A stretch of 46,083 bases of DNA from Spirochaetia bacterium UBA2205 (lineage in GTDB: Bacteria > Spirochaetota > UBA4802 > UB4802), in NCBI GenBank assembly GCA_002328585.1, contig DCUV01000050.1:1-46083 (forward strand). Direction: 5' to 3'. Of this stretch, positions 36,410 to 43,798 are shown piece after piece. The notes under the pieces were generated by a model, which worked only from the letters and a program-made list of their open reading frames with translations, was not told the DNA's origin and did no database searches. Positions within the stretch are counted from its first letter, which is position 1, and each line of letters opens with the position of its first letter. The position numbers and the translations under genes are program-made.

Positions 36410-37368
36410 TCGTATCAAATAAAACTGACCTCGCTACTGATTACTTGATTATTCGACTGCATGAGAGGGGTATTCCTTTTTTAAGAATAAATACCGAAGA
36501 CTATCTATCGTTATGGGATGTTTGTTTTTCTATAGGAAAGAACGGAACTAATGTAGCTATAAGAAAAGAAGGGCAAGAATCACTGCCGGTGGGAACCTTC
36601 ATTGGAGCTTATATCCGACAACCTAAAATTCCAGATTTAGACATAATAGATTGTGATAAAGAGTTCGCAAAAAGGGAGATAGGGGAAACTTTAAAGTCTT
36701 TATGGAGAGCAATAGATGAGAATGTTTGGTTAAATGCTCCACACAGACTTCTAAGAGCAAGTAATAAGCCAGAGCAACTCACTATCGCTAATTCTATTGG
36801 TTTTAATATTCCTGATACTTATATTGGAGTTAATTATGAAAATATCAAAAATTTTTACAAAAAACATTCTGGTGAAGTAATAGCTAAAGCAGTTAAACAT
36901 GGGTTTGATTTTAATGGAGATAAAGCACGAGTTGCAGCAACGCAAAAGATAGACGAAGCGACATTAATTAGTCTTAAGGACTATGCAAGTATTCCAATGA
37001 TATTCCAAAACTATATAACGAAAGAACATGACATAAGAGTCATTGTTGTCGGTGGAAAAGCCTTTGCTACGGCTATAGACTCTCAGAGCCATGAAGAAAC
37101 CAAGATTGATTGGCGTTTATCTGATTGTTACAAAATACCATTGAAGCAGTATGAAGTTAGTTTACCCAAAAAAATAAAAAAATTGTGCATTGATATCACC
37201 AAAAGATATAATCTAAGATACTCGGCTATAGATTTAGTTTTAGGAAAAGATGGTGCTCATTATTTTCTTGAATTAAATCCGAATGGCCAATGGGCTTGGA
37301 TTGAGCAACTAAACATACATAAAATCAGGGACGCTATTATTGATGAGTTACTTTTTAGTAGAGGATAA
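36400..37368 (+). CDS. MvdC/MvdD-like ATP-grasp peptide ligase
   Basis: This 322-residue protein starts at TTG 36400, overlapping the end of precursor 2 by 10 bases. MLLIVSNKTDLATDYLIIRL and GIPFLRINTEDY form the N-terminal domain typical of MvdD-type graspetide macrocyclases. The ATP-grasp part has GEVIAKAVKHG, MIFQNYITKEHDIRVIVVGG and the metal-binding C-terminal motif FLELNPNGQWAWIE (near residue 290). The family activates Asp/Glu side chains with ATP and couples them to Ser/Thr or Lys in precursor cores. The precursors lie directly upstream, so this is their likely modifying enzyme. Confidence 0.85.
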   Translation: MLLIVSNKTDLATDYLIIRLHERGIPFLRINTEDYLSLWDVCFSIGKNGTNVAIRKEGQESLPVGTFIGAYIRQPKIPDLDIIDCDKEFAKREIGETLKSLWRAIDENVWLNAPHRLLRASNKPEQLTIANSIGFNIPDTYIGVNYENIKNFYKKHSGEVIAKAVKHGFDFNGDKARVAATQKIDEATLISLKDYASIPMIFQNYITKEHDIRVIVVGGKAFATAIDSQSHEETKIDWRLSDCYKIPLKQYEVSLPKKIKKLCIDITKRYNLRYSAIDLVLGKDGAHYFLELNPNGQWAWIEQLNIHKIRDAIIDELLFSRG

Positions 37369-38007
37369 ATGTTGATGGAATCAATAGAAACTATAAGGAA
37401 AATGCTATCATCTAGCAATATTAAAGTTATCCTCAGATGTCAAGAATTTGTGGATGAACGAGCTCATTTGGAGCGTATCCGGGGCGAGTCTGCAGAACGA
37501 AGAGCCAATATTATATTAAGCACTCTTGGTGCTTCGTCTGCATTTTTAGTTTTTATGGCTTCGATTTTTTTTGCTAATCCATCTAAAGTTGGATGGCTTG
37601 TTGTTATATTATATGCTGCTTCTTCTTTATGGATTTCTAGATCGGTCTGGTACTGCATCAAGAGTATACGTACACAAAGTCGTTATAGGGTAACTGTTGA
37701 AAGTATATTTGAAGTTCAGGGTAAAACAGAGATTGACACTGTCAAGCAACTACTAAGTGATAAAATATGGGAACTTCAATATTCTATTCAGCCTAATACT
37801 GAACGACTTTTCTATGTTCAAAGAGCTCAGCGAGCGCTCATGGTATTTATCTGTATTCTCTTGCTTCTTGGACTGACAGTCATTGTTCAAAATTACTTTT
37901 CTTTTAAGCCTAATTCATGTGTTTTATTTGTTGTTTTAGCGATTTTTATCATTTTTTGGTTCCTTGGAGACTATCTTATTGAGAAAAATGGTATATGGAA
38001 CCATTGA
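37369..38007 (+). CDS. Four-TM membrane protein of the graspetide locus
   Basis: The ATG at 37369 follows the ligase stop with no gap, so the two are cotranscribed. The 212-residue product has a helical N-terminus, TM1-TM2 at about 45-90 (LGASSAFLVFMASIFFA, VVILYAASSLWIS), a long amphipathic stretch of about 70 residues, and TM3-TM4 at about 160-205. No transporter ATPase or peptidase motif is seen. It may export, bind or provide immunity to the peptide, or be the effector. The 2TM-helix-2TM layout loosely recalls SLATT-type effectors. Confidence 0.65.
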   Translation: MLMESIETIRKMLSSSNIKVILRCQEFVDERAHLERIRGESAERRANIILSTLGASSAFLVFMASIFFANPSKVGWLVVILYAASSLWISRSVWYCIKSIRTQSRYRVTVESIFEVQGKTEIDTVKQLLSDKIWELQYSIQPNTERLFYVQRAQRALMVFICILLLLGLTVIVQNYFSFKPNSCVLFVVLAIFIIFWFLGDYLIEKNGIWNH

Positions 38008-38226
38008 GCATATGCTTGTGAGTATGGTGTTAAAATATAATAACACTATGTTATTCATGCTCAACGTCCTGTTTCGCATAACTGTCTTTATAGGATAAAA
38101 TTAAAGAGAATTGGCGGGGCGACTTCACATAACATCAGCTATTGACTTCGCGCGGATTTGCTGAGTCCTGCCTCCCCCTATATGTCAACATAGTTGTCGT
38201 GTAGATTAAATATCAAGGAGACAGCT
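38008..38226. other. Spacer with a half attC and an IS3-type end
   Basis: R'' ACATAAC of a broken attC is at 38127-38133, preceded by GACTTC (the ACTNC rule). It breaks off near 38163 where sequence resembling an IS end begins. AATAACA...TGTTATT at 38039-38055 forms a 7-bp stem; there is no T-run, so it is a weak terminator at best. Confidence 0.5.
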
Positions 38227-38373
38227 ATGAAATACAGTAAAAGGCTTAAATCAAGTGTGATTAGAAAGGTATTACCCACCGAGAATCAGAGTGTACAGGC
38301 TGTTGCAAAAGAGATGGGAATTGCTGAGCAGACAATTTATAACTGGAAAAATCTGGCATTCAATGTACTTTGA
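38227..38373 (+). pseudogene. IS3-type OrfA fragment
   Basis: This 48-residue peptide (MKYSKRLKSSVIRKV, EMGIAEQTIYNWKN) matches the helix-turn-helix start of IS3-family OrfA transposases, then stops. No OrfB or right end follows. AAGGAGACAGCT precedes the ATG. It is a remnant that replaced the right half of an attC. Confidence 0.65.
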
Positions 38374-38511
38374 ATCTTGAAGAGGATGCTGCCAGTTCTG
38401 TTGCCATTAGTGCATTTGCAGCCAGACTTTGTATGCAATTAGCCCCATCTTATTCGAAAAAATTAAATCTTTTGCTTTGACATATAATTATATTATAATT
38501 AAATTATAATT

Positions 38512-38798
38512 ATGAAAAATATTTCATTTACATGGGATTCTAAGAAGAATTCCGCAAACATTCAAAACACGGAATATCCTTTGAAGAAGCAAAATCAGTG
38601 TTTTATGATGATAATGCCCGATTAACGCATGATCCCGATCATTCAGAAGATGAAGAAAGATTTATAATTCTTGGTCTGAGTGAAAAATTAAACATTCTTG
38701 TTGTTTGTCATTGCTATAAAGAAGATAATGAGATTATAAGAATAATATCTGCAAGGAAAGCAACAAAAAATGAAAAAAACCAATACCAGGAGTTTTAA
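38512..38798 (+). pseudogene. brnT: BrnT-like toxin with a one-base frameshift
   Basis: From ATG 38512 the frame reads ISFTWDSKKNSANIQ and is then off by one base. From 38565 the correct frame continues KHGISFEEAKSVFYDD, FIILGLSEKLNILVVCHCY and IIRIISARKATKNEKNQY. Together these are a full BrnT RNase-fold toxin. The break lies in the A-run at 38564-38567, where one A is missing. The toxin is inactive unless slippage or a sequencing error is involved. The antitoxin gene starts right after the stop. Confidence 0.78.
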
Positions 38799-38799
38799 T

Positions 38800-39009
38800 A
38801 TGAGAAAAGAATATGATTTTACAAATTCAATAAAAAATCCTTATTCGAGCAAACTTAAAAAGCAGATTACTATAAGGATCGATGAAGATACAATTAATTA
38901 TTTTAGAACATTAGCAGGTGAAATTGGAATTCCATATCAAAAGTTAATGAATTTATATCTCACAGACTGTGCAAAAAGTCATAAAAAATTAAAACTTAAT
39001 TGGAAATAA
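38800..39009 (+). CDS. brnA: BrnA-like antitoxin
   Basis: This 69-residue protein starts at ATG 38800, with AGGAG at 38788-38792. An earlier ATG at 38770 lies inside the toxin frame and is less likely. The product has LKKQITIRIDEDTINYFRTL and IPYQKLMNLYLTDCA, the ribbon-helix-helix DNA-binding layout of BrnA/CopG-type antitoxins. It binds the toxin and represses the operon in known systems. It lies one base after the brnT stop and remains intact although the toxin is broken. Confidence 0.8.
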   Translation: MRKEYDFTNSIKNPYSSKLKKQITIRIDEDTINYFRTLAGEIGIPYQKLMNLYLTDCAKSHKKLKLNWK

Positions 39010-39038
39010 AAAAAGAAAAAGAATGGGGGGAGAACTTC

Positions 39039-39157
39039 ACATAACAAAGGAGTCTGTCGCAAAAATCATTTTAATTTTTAAAATACATGCATCAGCATCA
39101 GAACTGCACTGAAAATCAGGCGCAGTTCATGTATACATTGCTCCCGGGATGACGGAG
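39039..39157 (+). mobile_element. Half attC followed by a second IS1182-like end
   Basis: R'' ACATAAC (39039-39045) is followed by AAAG and then GAGTCTGTCGCAAAAAT from 39050. About 108 bases match the left end at 29647-29754 with four or five differences. The IS entered at the same place relative to R'' as in attC 8. The match stops near 39157, where an IS5 remnant begins, and no right end or R' is seen. Confidence 0.8.
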
Positions 39158-39423
39158 GAGTTAATAAATGACAGGATATCGTTCAGGAAATTTTTGGACA
39201 TACGTGAAGAAGACGACATCCCTGATGAGACAACGATATGTAAATTTAAAACGAGGGGGAAATGATGCAATTGTTGCTGATAGTGGGTACATGTCACAAG
39301 AACGCAAAAGGGCATTACGGGATAAAGGGATGCGGAACATTTAAGAACAGGCAGCATGCGTGTTTAATAGCAGTAGCATATAATTTGTTACGGATGAGGA
39401 GTTTGCTTACGTGTAATGCATAG
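39158..39423 (+). pseudogene. IS5-family transposase remnant
   Basis: Fragments in order read LINDRISFRKFLDI, EDDIPDETTICKFK, then AIVADSGYMSQERKRALRDK and a C-terminal LIAVAYNLLRM. They correspond to the N-terminal, DDE-proximal and C-terminal parts of IS5 transposases with pieces deleted between them. Stops occur after the first and second blocks. This is a dead remnant marking the right edge of the accessory region. Confidence 0.7.
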
Positions 39424-39736
39424 GAAAAATTATAAAAAAGATAATTGAGGAGGAATCACAACTTTAATCTTGACAATGATTATTGGATTTCTGGTATTGT
39501 TAGTGGAGAACTTCTCCATTTTGTTTCATTAAAACAAAAAAATCAAATATATAGTGTTTTATGGAATATCATCCCAGAGTTTATTGTAGCATTTGCTGAA
39601 GGATGGATATTGTTCCCATTTAATTATAATACAATAATAGTAAAATAGTAATAAAAAAATTTTTTATGTTGACAGATTTTTTGTATATTGTATATGAGTA
39701 AGTGCTCACTCATAACATGATAATGGGAGGCTTTGT
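39424..39736. promoter_or_regulatory. Promoter and palindromic operator of the SCP2/aminotransferase/transketolase operon
   Basis: TTGACA at 39669-39674 is a consensus -35 element; TATATG at 39691-39696 is a fair -10 with a 16-base spacer. ATGAGTAAGTGCTCACTCAT at 39694-39713 is a 20-base palindrome (two mismatches per half) overlapping the -10, as in TetR-family repression. No regulator gene is adjacent. The small open frame at 39445-39648 is not supported. Confidence 0.6.
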
Positions 39737-40495
39737 ATGGATTATGAATTTATAAAATCACGATTGCATCTGTATGCAGTGTTGCAAAATATTGAGGATT
39801 TGGTGCAGTATGATGATGTTGCAAAAAAGCTTATCAAGGATTGGAATATCATCATAAAGTTTAGCGTAAGGAAAGCAGGTTCAGTGTATCTCATTTTTGA
39901 AAACGGAAAATGTACTGTTAGGGAACTATCGCCAAAAAAACCTGATATCATCTTGTTTTTTACTTCACCTGCTCATTTAAACAAGATGTTTGATGGAAAA
40001 GCAAATCCAATTCCGTTAAAGGGAATTACAAAACTTGGTTTTTTAACCAAAAAATTTCCCAAACTTACCGAACGGCTTGAATATTACTTAAAACCTGATG
40101 ATCAAAAGCTTAAAGATAAAAATTATATTACGATAAATACGGTAATGACTTTGAATACCGCATTGTATGCGCTTAAAGAATTGTTATTGTTTGACCCTAT
40201 TGGCGAACATGCAGCAAAAAAAGTGAAGGGTAGCATGGTGATGATGAATGTTAACAAAGGGCCTGCTGTATATATTGAGCAAAAGGGCAATACCTTTGAG
40301 GTGCATAAGGGATATGCACAGCAACCATTAGCTGTACTGGAGTTTAATTCAATAAAAATTGCCAATGATTTTTTAAATGGAAAGATGGATGCATTCAGTG
40401 CAATTGCTTCAGGTGCTGTGGCTACAAAAGGTCATATTGAGTGGCTTGATGCAGTCAGTCCGGTGCTTGATAGGGTAGCTTTGTATTTATCATAA
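39737..40495 (+). CDS. SCP2-like lipid-binding protein 1
   Basis: This 252-residue cytoplasmic protein starts after AATGGGAGGCTTTGT. Two SCP2-type halves are visible. The first has VYLIFENGKCTVRE, PDIILFFTSPAHLNKMFDGK and PIPLKGITKLGFL. The second has AVYIEQKGNTFEVHKG and LAVLEFNSIKIANDFLNGKM. SCP2 domains hold fatty acyl-CoA or sterol-like lipids in a tunnel. A second member with similar layout closes the operon at 43799. It probably presents a lipophilic substrate to the enzymes encoded between them. An AACTATCGCC copy lies within it. Confidence 0.72.
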   Translation: MDYEFIKSRLHLYAVLQNIEDLVQYDDVAKKLIKDWNIIIKFSVRKAGSVYLIFENGKCTVRELSPKKPDIILFFTSPAHLNKMFDGKANPIPLKGITKLGFLTKKFPKLTERLEYYLKPDDQKLKDKNYITINTVMTLNTALYALKELLLFDPIGEHAAKKVKGSMVMMNVNKGPAVYIEQKGNTFEVHKGYAQQPLAVLEFNSIKIANDFLNGKMDAFSAIASGAVATKGHIEWLDAVSPVLDRVALYLS

Positions 40496-40517
40496 CCTGT
40501 AACAGTGAGGTAAAAGT

Positions 40518-41819
40518 ATGAAAGTAGAAGCAAAAGGAATTAAGTATAGCGTTTCATCAAAATCAAAAAGCAAAACATATACGTACACAAAGTCACAGAA
40601 GCTGTTTCAGCGCGCGCTTAAGGTTATACCGTGCGGGATTCCGGGACATTTCAGTCCTGCGCCGTTTGTGCCGCCAACGATGTATCCTTTTTATGCTGAA
40701 AGGTCAAAAGGTTCACATTTCTGGGATATTGATGGGAATGAATTTATAGATTATATGTGCGCGTATGGACCAATAGTTTTAGGGTACAATCATCCGCAGG
40801 TAGAAAAGGCAGCTCAGGAGCAAAATAGTAAAGGCAATTGCATGACAGCTCCGGGTAAAATCATGGTAGAGTTAGCCGAATATCTTACCGACACCATTGC
40901 GATGGCTGATTGGGCTTTCTTTGCAAAGAATGGTGGTGATGTTACCAATTTAGCAGTTATGATTGCACGGGCAGCTACGGGAAGAAAAAAAATTGTTATG
41001 ATAAAAGGCGGTTACCATGGTGTTGCTCCATGGATGCAGGGGTATGGTCATTATGGTGTTATTGAAGAAGATGTTGCAAATATTATTGACATTGAATGGA
41101 ATAATATAAAACAATTTGAAGAAGCTATAGCAGCAAATCCCGGGGCGATAGCTGGTTTTATAGCAACTCCTTATCATCATCCAACCTTTGCCGACAGTGA
41201 ATTTCCGGCTGACGGATACTGGCAGAGGATACGTGAGCTTTGCACACAGCATGGTATAGTTTTAATTATTGATGATGTACGGTGCGGATTTAGACTTGAT
41301 ATACGGGGTTCTGCTGAATATTTTGGTTTTAAACCTGACCTTGCATGTTACTGCAAAGCAATAGCCAATGGGCATCCTATTTCTGCACTGGTTGGTGTTG
41401 ATGCATTGAAGACTGTTGCAGCAAAGGTGTTTTATACCGGCAGTTACTGGTATCAGGCAGTACCTATGGCAGCATCTCTTGCCACATTAAAAGAATTACG
41501 GCGCCTCAATGCTCCAGTTCTTATGAATAAAATCGGCAAGAAGCTTTTTGAAGGTGTGAAAAAGATTTGTGCATCGTATGGATATGATTTTAAGGTAACT
41601 GGTGCATATTCAATGCCCTATGTAAGGATTACCAATGATCCCAGTAATATGCTGCATCAGGAATGGTGTGCTGAATGTACGGCAAGGGGTGCATATTTTA
41701 CCTCTCATCACAATTGGTTTGTTTGTGCGGCAGTATCTGATAAGGATATACAGAAAACATGGAGCATCGCGGACGATGTGTGCAAACTATTGAAGAAAAA
41801 ATATGGCGATAAATTTTAA
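40518..41819 (+). CDS. Class III aminotransferase (glutamate-1-semialdehyde aminomutase-like)
   Basis: This 433-residue PLP enzyme has WDIDGNEFIDYMCAYGPIVLGYNHP, FFAKNGGDVTNLAVMIARA, and GGYHG. The PLP-binding Asp is in IIDDVRCGF (near residue 250, with D-D where D-E is usual) and the Schiff-base Lys in CYCKAIANGHPISA (near 279). It is close to glutamate-1-semialdehyde aminomutase and other omega-aminotransferases, but lies in an unrelated operon, so haem synthesis is unlikely. With the transketolase pair it could transaminate a keto group made by C-C bond formation. GTGAGGTAAAAGT precedes the ATG. Confidence 0.85.
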   Translation: MKVEAKGIKYSVSSKSKSKTYTYTKSQKLFQRALKVIPCGIPGHFSPAPFVPPTMYPFYAERSKGSHFWDIDGNEFIDYMCAYGPIVLGYNHPQVEKAAQEQNSKGNCMTAPGKIMVELAEYLTDTIAMADWAFFAKNGGDVTNLAVMIARAATGRKKIVMIKGGYHGVAPWMQGYGHYGVIEEDVANIIDIEWNNIKQFEEAIAANPGAIAGFIATPYHHPTFADSEFPADGYWQRIRELCTQHGIVLIIDDVRCGFRLDIRGSAEYFGFKPDLACYCKAIANGHPISALVGVDALKTVAAKVFYTGSYWYQAVPMAASLATLKELRRLNAPVLMNKIGKKLFEGVKKICASYGYDFKVTGAYSMPYVRITNDPSNMLHQEWCAECTARGAYFTSHHNWFVCAAVSDKDIQKTWSIADDVCKLLKKKYGDKF

Positions 41820-41923
41820 TTATGCTTGCTTTTGTATTGAAGGCAACCAGAATAGTATAAGGAACTATCGCACATAAAGCATAAAACAAGAAATTATTTT
41901 ATTATTTTATAGGAGGAGATTAT

Positions 41924-42766
41924 ATGCCATTAACACAGCAGGAAATACAACAATTTACAGCCAAAGCCTGTCAGTTGCGCAAAGATGCTATTGATACCGT
42001 GTATTGGGCTGGAGGTGGACATATTGGCGGTTCGTTAAGTTTTACCGAAATTATGATATTGTTATATTATAAATATGCACGGATTGATCCAAAGAATCCG
42101 GGATGGGATGACCGCGACAGGATAGTGGTAAGTAAAGGTCATGCTGGAGTTGGGTATGCGCCAATCTTAGCTGATAAAGGTTACTTTCCAAAGGAGCTGT
42201 TAAAAGAATTTAATCATACCGGATCTATTTTAGGGATGCATCTGGACGGCAACAAGGTTCCCGGCGTGGATGTTTCAACGGGTTCACTGGGTCATGGACT
42301 GCCTATCACTGTTGGGTTGGGGATTGGTGCACGACTTCAGGGTAAATCATGGTTAACGTACTGTGTGCTGGGTGATGGTGAATGTGATGAAGGCTCAGTA
42401 TGGGAAGCTGCTATGGCTGCTGCTCATTATAAGGTAACGAATATTATAACAATTGTTGATAGAAACCGGATGATGATTGATGGTCCTACCGAAGAGGTGA
42501 TGCGCCTTGAACCGTTTGCCGATAAATGGAAAGCATTTGGATGGATAGTGAAAGAGGTTGATGGACATGATTTTAATCAACTGGCTGATGCCATTGAATA
42601 TACACAAAAAGAGGATAAGGCTCCTGTTGTCATTATTGCACATACCATTAAAGGCAAGTGTGTTGATTTTATGGAAGATAAATACGAGTGGCATTATGGC
42701 GGGTTGGACAGTGAAAAAGTTGAGCTTGCCAAAGCATGTATAGAAAAACACTACTGCGAACTATAA
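41924..42766 (+). CDS. Transketolase, N-terminal (TPP-binding) subunit
   Basis: This 280-residue subunit holds the TPP diphosphate/Mg site GDGECDEGSVWEAA (near residue 149) with DRNRMMIDG after it. GGHIGGSLSFTEI and VVSKGHAGVGYAPIL are standard transketolase blocks. Split two-gene transketolases transfer two-carbon (ketol) units or related acyl groups. The partner begins 16 bases after the stop. AGGAGGAGATTAT precedes the ATG. Confidence 0.92.
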   Translation: MPLTQQEIQQFTAKACQLRKDAIDTVYWAGGGHIGGSLSFTEIMILLYYKYARIDPKNPGWDDRDRIVVSKGHAGVGYAPILADKGYFPKELLKEFNHTGSILGMHLDGNKVPGVDVSTGSLGHGLPITVGLGIGARLQGKSWLTYCVLGDGECDEGSVWEAAMAAAHYKVTNIITIVDRNRMMIDGPTEEVMRLEPFADKWKAFGWIVKEVDGHDFNQLADAIEYTQKEDKAPVVIIAHTIKGKCVDFMEDKYEWHYGGLDSEKVELAKACIEKHYCEL

Positions 42767-42782
42767 TGTAAGGAGGATTATT

Positions 42783-43796
42783 ATGGCTGCTGATGGATTA
42801 ACATATACTATTGTTGACACTGCCAATATGTCAACGGCAGAAATTTATGGTAAGGTTTTATGCGATTTAGCTGAAAAACATAAGGAGATTGTAGGGCTTT
42901 CTGCAGATCTGGCTAAATCCACCAAGATGGGACAGTTTGCCGCAACCTTCCCTGACAGATTTTTTAATGCTGGTATTGCCGAACAAAATATGTTTGGCAT
43001 GGCTGCAGGGCTTGCAAAAGCAGGGCTTACGCCATTTGTTTCAACGTTTGCGGTTTTTGCTTCATTGCGGGCAGCAGAGCAGGTGCGAACTGATATTTGC
43101 TATCAAAAACTTAATGTAAAGATAATTGCTACTCACGCGGGAACCTCATTTGGTCAGGCTGGTACTACCCACCATTGCACAGAGGATCTGGCAGTAATGC
43201 GTTCTTTTGCCAATATGGTGGTGATAGCTCCTGCAGATGGAATTGAAACTGCTAATGCGGTAATGGCTGCGTATGAGCATAAGGGCCCGGTGTATATACG
43301 CATCAATAGAGGGTTTGACCCCTTTTTATATGAAAAATCTGATTATGGCTTCCAGATTGGCAAAGCAGTACAGCTCAAAGATGGTACTGATATCACTATT
43401 ATTGCGTGTGGTGCTGCAGCGTATAATGCGTATCATGCTGCCGGCATTCTGGAAAAAGAGGATAAATTAAGTGTACGTGTTATCAATATGCATACCATAA
43501 AGCCTATTGATGAAGAGGCAATTTTAAAAGCTGTTATGGAAACACGGCGTATTGTTACCTTTGAAGACCATAATATAGTTGGTGGACTGGGAAGTGCAGT
43601 AGCTGAGGTAATAGTGAAAAGTGGGAAGGGATGTGCCTTTGAAACAGTGGGTATACCTGACCAGTATGCAATAATAGGACTGCCCGAAGATTTGCAGAAC
43701 TACTATGGGTTTGATCAGAATAAGATTATTGAAAAAGTACGTCAGATAATGGGTAAGGATTTTGAACAAACTGAAGACTGGGAAGACGAGGTGTAA
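42783..43796 (+). CDS. Transketolase, C-terminal subunit
   Basis: The 337-residue partner contains the pyrimidine-binding part with the catalytic Glu (GIAEQNMFGMAAGLAKAG, near residue 63), FAVFASLRAAEQVRTDI, THAGTSFGQAGTTHHCTEDL and IAPADG. The transketolase C-domain follows, with FEDHNIVGGLGSAVAE. Adjacent to the N-subunit gene with a good ribosome binding site (TAAGGAGGATTATT). The substrate is not pentose phosphate by necessity; it is placed with lipid-binding proteins. Confidence 0.92.
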   Translation: MAADGLTYTIVDTANMSTAEIYGKVLCDLAEKHKEIVGLSADLAKSTKMGQFAATFPDRFFNAGIAEQNMFGMAAGLAKAGLTPFVSTFAVFASLRAAEQVRTDICYQKLNVKIIATHAGTSFGQAGTTHHCTEDLAVMRSFANMVVIAPADGIETANAVMAAYEHKGPVYIRINRGFDPFLYEKSDYGFQIGKAVQLKDGTDITIIACGAAAYNAYHAAGILEKEDKLSVRVINMHTIKPIDEEAILKAVMETRRIVTFEDHNIVGGLGSAVAEVIVKSGKGCAFETVGIPDQYAIIGLPEDLQNYYGFDQNKIIEKVRQIMGKDFEQTEDWEDEV

Positions 43797-43798
43797 TT

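Larger units (their letters stand above)
20165..39049 (+). mobile_element. Chromosomal integron-type gene-cassette array
   Basis: At least nine attC-like sites separate single-gene units that nearly all read on the + strand. The first cassette starts at 20165. Junctions (G^TT) are at 21177, 22090, 24099, 25651, 26600, 27312, 28654, 30371 and 34096. Decisive evidence is that the start of each cassette is the near-complement of the bases preceding R'' of its own attC. For example, TTAGGCGAAATTTTGGCGC (20165-20183) pairs with the segment at 21019-21037, and TTATCGGAAATTGCGCCC (21178-21195) with 22018-22035. That is what excision as a circle requires. Beyond about 31440 the array is fragmented by insertion sequences, and two half attC sites (38127, 39039) show that it once continued to 39049. 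No intact integrase is in the window. Confidence 0.85.

Noticed and set aside
38477..38510. TTGACA plus TATAAT promoter before brnT
   Set aside because: Spacers to the two TATAAT copies are about 11 and 22 bases, neither suitable, so no promoter is called.
39445..39648. Small 67-residue gene before the SCP2 operon
   Set aside because: It lacks a supported start, matches nothing recognised and lies between an IS remnant and a promoter.
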